This document shows positions 8,390 through 15,247 of a stretch of DNA of 49,611 nucleotides, one piece after another. This DNA is from Methylacidiphilaceae bacterium. GTDB lineage: Bacteria; Verrucomicrobiota; Verrucomicrobiia; Methylacidiphilales; Methylacidiphilaceae. Where the stretch lies: assembly GCA_028710285.1 (NCBI GenBank), contig JAQTUK010000002.1, positions 1 through 49,611 on the forward strand, written 5' to 3'. Below the pieces are notes generated by a model, which did no database searches, was not told where the DNA came from, and was given only the letters and a program-made list of their open reading frames with translations. The translations under genes and the position numbers were made by a program. Every line of letters begins with the position of its first letter. Position 1 is the stretch's first letter.

Positions 8390-10177
8390 TCAGGGAAAAT
8401 CGCAACCGCCGGGCGAGCCGGTTCTCCCGAACCGTCGTTGCAGCTCTCCGAAAGAACACTCGATCCACGTCGGCCGCCCATGCGGACAGGTGTCGGGATT
8501 CCGACAGGCAAAAAGATCTTCCAGCAGCCGCGCAACCTCCGCTGGGGAAAGGCGGTCATGGGCTTTGACCGCCCGCCGGCAGACGATCCCGGCCAGCATC
8601 TCCGCCTCCGCCCTCCCGATCGCGCAAGTTCCCTTTCGATCGGCGAGATCGGCGGCCAGCCTTTGCAGGAAGGAGACGAGATCCAGGGAGGCCAACCGCG
8701 CGGGAACCGCCTCCACCGCGAACGCCCCCCCGCCCAGCTCGCCCAGCTCCAAGCCCAGCCGGCATAAAGCCGGAAGCTCCTCGGCCAGCGCCGCGGCGTC
8801 GCGCGCCGGCAGCGTTACGACTACCGGCTGGAGGAGAGGCTGCCTTCCGTTCCCCTGGCTCTCCCAGATGGACAGGAGCCTTTCAAAGAGAATCCGTTCG
8901 TGGGCGGCATGCTGGTCGACCAAAACGAGGCCTCCGCCTGTCTCCACCAGCAGGTAGAGCGAGCCCAGGACCCCGATCACACGGCCTCCCATTCCCGGAC
9001 GGTCCGCGGCCTCGCCCGAATCGGCTTCGACAAGCGGAGGCAGCTCGCCCTGAACCGAAAGCGCGAAGCTGGCTTCGCCTCTTCCCGGGCCGGAGGCGGC
9101 CGTGGGGCTCTCCGAGCGGTAGCCGGCTCCGGCGTCCTCCGCCACGGCACGAGGGAAAGCGGGCTCGGGAAACGAGACCGAAGACCCCCGCCCCAGGCTT
9201 TGCCCGACGGTCTCGACAAGGAGGCTCCAGATTTCTCGTTCTTCCCGGAATCGAATCTCCCGCTTCGCCGGATGGACATTGGGGTCGATCCGGGCCGGAT
9301 CGATTTCCAACCAGAGGACGGCGGTGGGATAGAGGCCCCGCAAGAGCGAGTGGCGGTATCCCTCTTGCAGGGCCGCCGAGATCATCCGGCTTTCCACCGG
9401 CCTGCGGTTCACGAAGAAAAGCTGCTCTTCCCGGCTGGGCCGCCCGATGCCAGGACGGCTCAGAAAGCCGGAGAGAGAAAGACCCGTCCGGCTCCATTGC
9501 AAGGGCAAGAGCGACTCGACCCAGTCGGCGCCGAAAATGGCCGCCAATCGATCCTCCCTGGACGCAGCCGGAGGCCACGTCGTTCCCTCCCCTCGGCTTC
9601 CGTGCCGGAAACGAAACGCGGTCGAGGGCTGCGCGATCGCCGCGCGCACGACCTGCCGCTGCAGATGGGCCTGCTCTCGGAGAGGAGAGCGCAGAAAGCT
9701 CCGTCGCGCCGGGAGGCGCGCAAAGAGGGACCGGACTTGAATGGTCGTCCCCCGATCCCTCCCGATCTCTCGAACCGAAATCAACTTTCCCGCCTCGACC
9801 GCCACCTCGGTACCCACAGGCTCGCCTTCTTCCCGAGTCTGGAGCAGAAATGAGCTGACCGAAGCGATCGTCGGAATGGCCTCGCCCCGGAAGCCGTAGG
9901 ATCGCAGCCGACTCAAATCCTCGAAACGTTCCAGCTTGCTCGTCGCGTAGCGCTCCAAGCAGAGAAGCGCATCCTCCTTTCCCATGCCGCAACCATTGTC
10001 GGAGACTTGGATCAAGGCAGCACCGCCTCCCTGGGTGAGCAGATCAATCTCCGTGGCACCGGCATCGAGCGAGTTTTCCAGGAGTTCCTTGACCACCGAC
10101 GCAGGGCGCTCCACCACCTCTCCGGCGGCAATCTGAGAGGCGAGCGCCTCCGGCAGAACGCGGATTTTCCTTGCCAT
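8390..10177 (-). CDS. mutL: DNA mismatch repair protein MutL (endonuclease type)
   Basis: MutL couples mismatch recognition by MutS to strand incision. It has 595 residues. The N-terminal GHKL ATPase shows 'IAAGEVVERPASVVKELLEN', 'DNGCGM' and 'YGFRGEAIPTIASVS'; 'FVNRRPVESRMI' and 'DPNVHPAKREIRF' follow. After a variable linker (about 335-400) the C-terminal dimerisation domain carries the metal-binding DQHA(X)2E(X)4E motif, 'DQHAAHERILFE' from Asp421. It also has 'CRRAVKAHD' and 'CPHGRPTW'. This motif set marks the nicking type of MutL found in bacteria without MutH. The frame is open upstream, but homology and GGAG support ATG 10177. It converges with the L,D-transpeptidase gene, only 23 bp apart. 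Confidence 0.96.
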   Translation of the reverse strand: MARKIRVLPEALASQIAAGEVVERPASVVKELLENSLDAGATEIDLLTQGGGAALIQVSDNGCGMGKEDALLCLERYATSKLERFEDLSRLRSYGFRGEAIPTIASVSSFLLQTREEGEPVGTEVAVEAGKLISVREIGRDRGTTIQVRSLFARLPARRSFLRSPLREQAHLQRQVVRAAIAQPSTAFRFRHGSRGEGTTWPPAASREDRLAAIFGADWVESLLPLQWSRTGLSLSGFLSRPGIGRPSREEQLFFVNRRPVESRMISAALQEGYRHSLLRGLYPTAVLWLEIDPARIDPNVHPAKREIRFREEREIWSLLVETVGQSLGRGSSVSFPEPAFPRAVAEDAGAGYRSESPTAASGPGRGEASFALSVQGELPPLVEADSGEAADRPGMGGRVIGVLGSLYLLVETGGGLVLVDQHAAHERILFERLLSIWESQGNGRQPLLQPVVVTLPARDAAALAEELPALCRLGLELGELGGGAFAVEAVPARLASLDLVSFLQRLAADLADRKGTCAIGRAEAEMLAGIVCRRAVKAHDRLSPAEVARLLEDLFACRNPDTCPHGRPTWIECSFGELQRRFGRTGSPGGCDFP

Positions 10178-10248
10178 GGCTTCTCCGCCAGCTTCGCTCG
10201 CCCGCTCGGCTTGTGCGAATCGATTTTTTTTGCTTTCTCTTGCCGAGC

Positions 10249-10803
10249 ATGCCCAATGAGCCACTCGTTCCCCCGCGGCTCGGCCTTCGGCTTCTGCTCA
10301 CAGCAGCCACGCTTTTCGTGCTTCTGCCTCCGGAAGCTCCCGCCGCGGTCTCCTCTTCCGACCTTGCCTCTTTCCGCCAAGTGCTGCTGGCCCGGATCAA
10401 CCAGCTTCGGGTGCATCAGGATCTGCCGCCCCTGGAAGCCGATCCGCGCCTGCAAGCCGCCAGCCAGGAATGGGCGGAGCGCCTCGCGTCCGAGCGCCGT
10501 CTGCGCCACCGGTCGGACGACTCCCTTTCCTCTCTTCTCGAAGAGAGAGGCTGGGAGACGATCAATGAAAACCTCTACTACGGCTCGGAACCCATAGACC
10601 CCGAAAGGGTTCTCAAGGATTGGGAGCGGAGCCCGCTCCACAGGAAGAACCTTCTGAATCCCGCCATCCGGTTTGCGGGGCTCGGCAAGGCGGTCGGTGG
10701 CAACGGAGCCGCCTACGTCGTCTTCAACGGTGCCGGAGGCATGCGGCGGAAAAGCTGGGAAGAGTTATGGCAGAGGCTCCCCTTTCGCCGCCGAGGAGAG
10801 TGA
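10249..10803 (+). CDS. secreted CAP-domain (SCP-like) protein
   Basis: Small secreted protein of 184 residues with a CAP/SCP domain, a fold found in many bacterial extracellular proteins of mostly unknown function. A signal peptide covers about residues 1-33 ('LLLTAATLFVLLPPEAPAA'). The domain has helix 'ARINQLRVHQDLPPLEADP', 'RLQAASQEWAERLA', the 'ENLYYG' motif and 'DWERSPLHRKNLLNP', then 'VVFNGAGG'. I chose ATG 10249 because the signal peptide follows it directly. No clear ribosome site precedes it, so the start is less certain. It is divergent from mutL, and its last 39 bases overlap the end of parB on the other strand. Confidence 0.82.
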   Translation: MPNEPLVPPRLGLRLLLTAATLFVLLPPEAPAAVSSSDLASFRQVLLARINQLRVHQDLPPLEADPRLQAASQEWAERLASERRLRHRSDDSLSSLLEERGWETINENLYYGSEPIDPERVLKDWERSPLHRKNLLNPAIRFAGLGKAVGGNGAAYVVFNGAGGMRRKSWEELWQRLPFRRRGE

Positions 10804-11676
10804 GGCCAAGCCCAGCGAGCGGAGCAGCCGCTCCAACTCCTCCGCCGAAAAGTAGCTGATTTCGATTTTTCCGCGCTCCGCCTTCCCGGATATCCGCACG
10901 CGCGTGCCGAGCCGCTCCCGAAGCCTTCTTTCCAGGTCCCGCCAAGCCGCAGCCGCTTCCCGTCTCCGGCTTTGCCGAACCGGCTCGCGATTGCTCTCCC
11001 GGCGGATCTTTTCGATCAGCGCCTCCGCCTGACGAACGCTCAACCCCTGGCGGGCGATCTGGCGGGCGGCCCGAAGCCGATCCGCCGGGACCGCCAGGCC
11101 GAGGATCGCCTTGCCGTGGCCGCCCGCCAACTGGCCGCTCGCCAAGAGTTCCTGAACTTCGTTCTCCAAGGAAAGCAGGCGAAGCACGTTGGCAACCGTA
11201 CTCCGGTCCTTCCCCACCTTTTGGGCGATTGCCTCCTGGGTGAGGGAGAATCTTTCCTGGAGAAGGGCGTACCCCTGGGCCTCCTCAAGAATCGGAAGAT
11301 CGCTGCGCTGGAGATTTTCCACGAGCGCCAGCTCGAGCATCTCTTGGTCGCTCGCGGGGCGAACGATGGCGGGAACCTCGGCAAGGCCCGTGCGCATGGC
11401 CGCTCGCCACCGGCGTTCGCCTGCGATGATTTCGTACTTCTCACCCACCCGGCGGACGATGAGCGGCTGCAGAATTCCTCGCTCGCGAATCGAGCCTGCC
11501 AACTCTTCGAGAGCGTCTTCGGCGAAGGTCTTTCTCGGCTGATAAGGGCTGCTGACCAAACGATCGACCGGGAGATTCTCGATGCGCTCTCCGCTCTCTC
11601 GGTCCGGCTCCGGAGCCACGACGCTGCTCCGCGCCAGAAGCACGTCCAGACCACGGCCAAGCCCTCTCTGCGCCAT
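10765..11676 (-). CDS. parB: chromosome-partitioning protein ParB
   Basis: ParB binds parS sites, loads as a CTP-dependent clamp and helps segregate the origin region. It has 303 residues. The N-terminal 'RGLGRGLDVLLA' is typical of chromosomal ParB. It is followed by 'SPYQPRKTF', 'GSIRERGILQPLIVRR', 'AGERRWRAAMRTGL' (the GERR CTP-binding box) and 'LVENLQRSDLPILEEA' (ENxQR box). The helix-turn-helix region is 'SLTQEAIAQKVGKDRSTVAN', and a C-terminal dimerisation segment closes the protein. Homology fixes ATG 11676. No parA lies next to it in this window, which is unusual. Its 3' end overlaps the CAP gene by 39 bp in opposite orientation. It lies about 36 kb from the candidate origin. Confidence 0.95.
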   Translation of the reverse strand: MAQRGLGRGLDVLLARSSVVAPEPDRESGERIENLPVDRLVSSPYQPRKTFAEDALEELAGSIRERGILQPLIVRRVGEKYEIIAGERRWRAAMRTGLAEVPAIVRPASDQEMLELALVENLQRSDLPILEEAQGYALLQERFSLTQEAIAQKVGKDRSTVANVLRLLSLENEVQELLASGQLAGGHGKAILGLAVPADRLRAARQIARQGLSVRQAEALIEKIRRESNREPVRQSRRREAAAAWRDLERRLRERLGTRVRISGKAERGKIEISYFSAEELERLLRSLGLASLSSAAKGEPLP

Positions 11677-11837
11677 AATTCTTGCCGCCTCCCCCCTGCT
11701 CCGAAGCCAAGAGTTTGCGCCGGAATCTTCCTCGTGACAAGGCAAGAGGCGGGCAAACGGCACTGCCCAAAGGGGTGCGACCGTTCTTCACTCTTGCAGC
11801 TCCCTCGGAGCTGTGGCATCCAAAAGAGTAGCGGAAC

Positions 11838-11909
11838 GCGCGGTTAGCTTAGCGGTAGAGCGCTCGCTTCACACGCGAGAGGTCATAGGTTCGATCCCTA
11901 TACCGCGCA
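11838..11909 (+). tRNA. tRNA-Val (anticodon CAC)
   Basis: Standard cloverleaf of 72 nt. The 7-bp acceptor stem is GCGCGGT/ACCGCGC, followed by a D-arm with GGTAGA. The anticodon stem CTCGC/GCGAG encloses loop TTCACAC with CAC at 11870-11872. The variable loop is 5 nt, the T-arm is ATAGG-TTCGATC-CCTAT and the discriminator base is A. CCA is not encoded. It stands alone between parB and the PepSY gene. Confidence 0.95.
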
Positions 11910-11930
11910 GGAGAGGCGACGGCGGAGAGG

Positions 11931-12461
11931 TTAATCTCCCTCCTGCTCGCCAATCTCGTATAGCTCCTCCCGAACCTCCCGCACCTTGCCGGTCAGCGCA
12001 TCGATTTCCACTTCCCGCTCCCCGCCTCCGCCCCGCGGGACGATCTCCACCTCGTAAACCGGCGTCCCCTCTTTCTCGAGCTTCCTCTCCACTTCCTTCA
12101 CCCTTCCCGGAACCTTCTCGAGCGCGCTCCGGCGGGCCTCCTCCGAGGAGATCTTCGCTCCGTTCTCGAACGCCGCATTTCCCCTTGCCACCGCTTCCTC
12201 GGTTTCCACGAGACGTCCTGTCCGGGCATTGACGAGGACCTTCCACTCCTTCCCCTCCCGATCCTTGATCTCAAACTTGTAGATCTTCCCTCCCCGCTCC
12301 TCCCGCTCGATTTCCATCTCCCGGACTTTGCCGGGCTTCTCGGCCAAGGCGGTCTTCAAGCAGCCCTCGAAATCGCTCTCGGCAGCCCGCAGCGGCGCCG
12401 CGCCAGCCAGGAGCACTCCGATCATCGCCGCCACCATTCCTGCTTGCTCACTGCTTCTCAT
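11931..12461 (-). CDS. exported protein with two PepSY-like repeats
   Basis: Protein of 176 residues, very rich in Glu, Lys and Arg. A signal peptide covers about 1-27 ('AAMIGVLLAGAAPLRAAES'). Two copies of a PepSY-like unit follow. The first is about 30-90, ending 'WKVLVNARTGRLVETEE'. The second is about 103-165, with 'VYEVEIVPRGGGGEREVEI' and 'DALTGKVREV'. PepSY domains are usually extracytoplasmic and are thought to bind or restrain partner proteins; the partner here is unknown. The ATG overlaps the stop of the upstream acyl-CoA synthetase gene by 4 bp (ATGA), so it is translated from the same messenger. Why a secreted PepSY protein is coupled to a cytosolic enzyme is not clear. Confidence 0.78.
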   Translation of the reverse strand: MRSSEQAGMVAAMIGVLLAGAAPLRAAESDFEGCLKTALAEKPGKVREMEIEREERGGKIYKFEIKDREGKEWKVLVNARTGRLVETEEAVARGNAAFENGAKISSEEARRSALEKVPGRVKEVERKLEKEGTPVYEVEIVPRGGGGEREVEIDALTGKVREVREELYEIGEQEGD

Positions 12462-15247
12462 TCCCCCTCCCGATGTTCTGCGGCCCTTCGAACGCTCGGC
12501 GACCTCAAGGAAAGGCTCGCTTCGTTCTCCCCCATTTCCCCGTTAAACCGGATTCGATAGCCCAGGCCAAGGCAGATCCGTTTCATCCGCTCATTTTCGG
12601 GCCGGATCCTGCCGACGATCCATTCCAGGCCCTCCCGCCCGCCGATCGCCGTAAGCCGCTCCAGGAGAAGCCGGCCGATGCCCTTTTGCTGCCATCGGTC
12701 CGACACCAGGAGAGCAAACTCGGCACCCGAAAAACCATGGAGCTTCCCCAAGCGGCCGACGCCGACAATCTGCCCCGCTTCCGGATGGGGCGGAAGAACC
12801 TCCGCCACCAGCACCGTCTCGATGTTGTAGTCGGCCATGCAGATCCGCGCAAGCCGTCCATGAGCGATCCTCTCCTCCAACTTCAGATGCTCGAAATAGC
12901 GGGAGAAGACGCTCTCCTCGGAGAGCCCGCGATGAAATACAATCATCTGCGGTTCATCCTCGCCCCGGATGGGCCGGATGCGCAAAAAGGTCCCGTCGCG
13001 CAGCCGGATCGTCTCAATCTGTTCGACCGGATAGGGGCGGATCGCGGGGCGAGGAAGATCCCGCACAGGCGTGCTCCGAGGATAGAGCACCATTCGCGCG
13101 TCGAGGGCGCTGATCCGTCCGTCACCGGATGCAAACAGTGGGTTGATGTCGATCTCCCGAACCCGGGGCAGGGCGAGAACCAAGGCGCCGAAACGAATCA
13201 GGATCTCTTCGAGAACCTTCTCGTCCACCGGAGGGATGCCTCGCATCCCGCGCAGGGCGCGCGCGACCCGTGTCCTCTCGATCATCCGCCTCGCGGAGGT
13301 GGTGTTGAGCGGGGGAAGGCCAGTCGCTCGATCCTCCAGCAGATCGACAAAAATTCCCCCCGCACCGAAGACCAGGAGCGGTCCGAGTTGGGCGTCAGAG
13401 GCGCTTCCGAGGATGAGCTCGATCCCTTGCTCGGCAACCATCGTCTGGATCGTTACTCCAAGAAAGGCATCGGCTCCGGAATGGGCGAGGGTCGCGGCGC
13501 GGATCTCCCGGAAAGCAGCGCGCACGGCCGTCTCCTCCCCAATCCCGAGGCGTACGCCACCCACGTCGCTCTTATGGGCGAGCTTGTGGGAGCGAAGCTT
13601 CACAGCGACCGGGAAACCCAGCGACTGGGCTTGTGCTACGGCCTCTTCCTCGGTTTCCGCGCGCCGGGTGGCGACCACGGGGATTCCAAAGGCCCGAAGG
13701 ATCTCCTTCGATTCCCATTCGTCGAGCAGGACCCGATCCTCTCGGTCCGCCTGGTTGAGGATCTCCTCGCAGCGGACGGCCGCCGCGCCCACCGTCTCGG
13801 GATCGACCAGCAGGCGGGGAGTCTCGTAGAGGAGCTCCAGGTTGCGCTGATGCTGCCAGACGAGTGCAAAGGCCCGCGCGGGAGCCTCCGGATAGGAAAA
13901 GCAGGGGATTCCGGCTCGATGGAAGACGGCGATCCCTTCCTCCACCGCCGCCCCACCCATCCAAGCCGCGAGGACGGGCTTCCCGTAATCTTTCACCGCT
14001 TCGCAGAGCAGCTCCGCCGTCCGCGTCGGCTCCGTCATCGCCTGCGGACAGAGAAGGACGAGCATCCCATCGCTCTGTGGCTCCTTTTTGAGCAGTTCCG
14101 CCGCTTTCCGGTAGCGATCGGCGTCGGCGTCCCCGAGAATATCCACCGGATCTTGATGGCTCCAGCTCGGCGGCAGGATCCGATCAAGCTCCTTCAGGGT
14201 TTCCGCAGAGAGGGGGGCGAGCTCGCCTCCGGAGAGAAGCAGCGCATCGGTCGCCAAGACCCCCGCTCCGCCCGCATTCGTCAAGATGGAGAGGCGGGGG
14301 CCGGCGGGCCGGGCGTTTCCGCCCAACGCCTCGGCCAAGGAGAAAAGCTCTTCGACCGTCTGCGCGCGAATCACGCCGACCCGGCGGAAAGCGGCCTCGA
14401 GCGCTTCGTCGCTCCCGGCGAGCGATCCTGTGTGCGAGAGGGCCGCCCGGGCGGCCGCCTTCGTTCTGCCCACCTTCAGCACGACGATCGGCTTCTGGGA
14501 GCCGATCGCCCGGGCAGCCGAAAGGAACGAAGCCGGATCGCCGATCGACTCCATGTAGATGACAACGCTGCGGGTCCTTGGATCGTCCGCCAGGAAAAAG
14601 AGGACATCCCCCCAATCGACGTCCGCCATCGATCCGAGGGAGAAGAAAGCGCTAAAACCGATCTTCTCCCGGAGGCTCCAATCGAGGATGGCGGTGCCCA
14701 GGGCGCCGCTCTGGCTCAAGAAAGCAATGCTTCCCGCCAGGGCCGTCTTCGCGGCGAAGGTGGCATTGAAACGAGCATGCGGGAGCATCAGGCCCAAGCA
14801 GTTCGGACCGATCAGGCGCATCCCCTTCTCCCGAGCGGTCGCCACGATCCGCTCCTCCAGCAGCTTCCCGGCCGGACCCGTCTCCTTGAAGCCGGCGGAA
14901 AGGATCAAGGCGGCCTTGACCCCCGCTTGCGCACACTCCTCGACGATTCCAGGGACGGTCGCCGCCGGAGTGGCGATCACGGCCAGGTCGGGAGCGGGCG
15001 CAAGCTCGGTCACGCTGGCGTGAGCGGGCATGCCCAGCACCCGGCTATGCCGGGGATTGATCGGAAAGACGCTCGCGGAGCCTGTCGACAGATTCTCCAA
15101 GACGGCGCGGCCGACGCTTCCCGGCCGCTCGGTCGCCCCGATCACCGCCACGCGCCTTGGCGGAAGAAATGCCCCCAGCCCATAGACGCCCGCGGAGAGA
15201 TCCGCGACCAGCCTCTCCGCCGTAACGTCTGCTCCTGCGGATCCCAT
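12458..15247 (-). CDS. ADP-forming acyl-CoA synthetase fused to GNAT acetyltransferase (Pat/PatZ-like)
   Basis: A 929-residue fusion with the Pat/YfiQ architecture. Residues about 25-290 form the CoA-binding and ligase-CoA part ('VAVIGATERPGSVGRAVLEN', 'GPNCLGLMLP', 'FLSQSGALGTAILDW'), about 300-480 a further CoA-ligase section, and about 510-740 an ATP-grasp domain ('PVAVKLRSHKLAHKSDVGG'). About 760-910 form a GNAT domain ('ALLVSDRWQQKGIGRLLLER' holds the acetyl-CoA loop). In this position either an ADP-forming acetyl-CoA synthetase or a protein lysine acetyltransferase is possible. The 'ALSHTGSLAGSDE' motif keeps His272, the residue phosphorylated in active synthetases, so acyl-CoA synthetase activity may remain. 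It begins immediately after the ppsA stop and overlaps the PepSY start. Confidence 0.88.
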   Translation of the reverse strand: MGSAGADVTAERLVADLSAGVYGLGAFLPPRRVAVIGATERPGSVGRAVLENLSTGSASVFPINPRHSRVLGMPAHASVTELAPAPDLAVIATPAATVPGIVEECAQAGVKAALILSAGFKETGPAGKLLEERIVATAREKGMRLIGPNCLGLMLPHARFNATFAAKTALAGSIAFLSQSGALGTAILDWSLREKIGFSAFFSLGSMADVDWGDVLFFLADDPRTRSVVIYMESIGDPASFLSAARAIGSQKPIVVLKVGRTKAAARAALSHTGSLAGSDEALEAAFRRVGVIRAQTVEELFSLAEALGGNARPAGPRLSILTNAGGAGVLATDALLLSGGELAPLSAETLKELDRILPPSWSHQDPVDILGDADADRYRKAAELLKKEPQSDGMLVLLCPQAMTEPTRTAELLCEAVKDYGKPVLAAWMGGAAVEEGIAVFHRAGIPCFSYPEAPARAFALVWQHQRNLELLYETPRLLVDPETVGAAAVRCEEILNQADREDRVLLDEWESKEILRAFGIPVVATRRAETEEEAVAQAQSLGFPVAVKLRSHKLAHKSDVGGVRLGIGEETAVRAAFREIRAATLAHSGADAFLGVTIQTMVAEQGIELILGSASDAQLGPLLVFGAGGIFVDLLEDRATGLPPLNTTSARRMIERTRVARALRGMRGIPPVDEKVLEEILIRFGALVLALPRVREIDINPLFASGDGRISALDARMVLYPRSTPVRDLPRPAIRPYPVEQIETIRLRDGTFLRIRPIRGEDEPQMIVFHRGLSEESVFSRYFEHLKLEERIAHGRLARICMADYNIETVLVAEVLPPHPEAGQIVGVGRLGKLHGFSGAEFALLVSDRWQQKGIGRLLLERLTAIGGREGLEWIVGRIRPENERMKRICLGLGYRIRFNGEMGENEASLSLRSPSVRRAAEHREGE

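Noticed and set aside
11797-11813. Hairpin CAGCTCC/GGAGCTG between parB and tRNA-Val as a terminator
   Set aside because: No T-run follows on either strand and no gene ends nearby on the minus strand, so I see no basis to call it a terminator.
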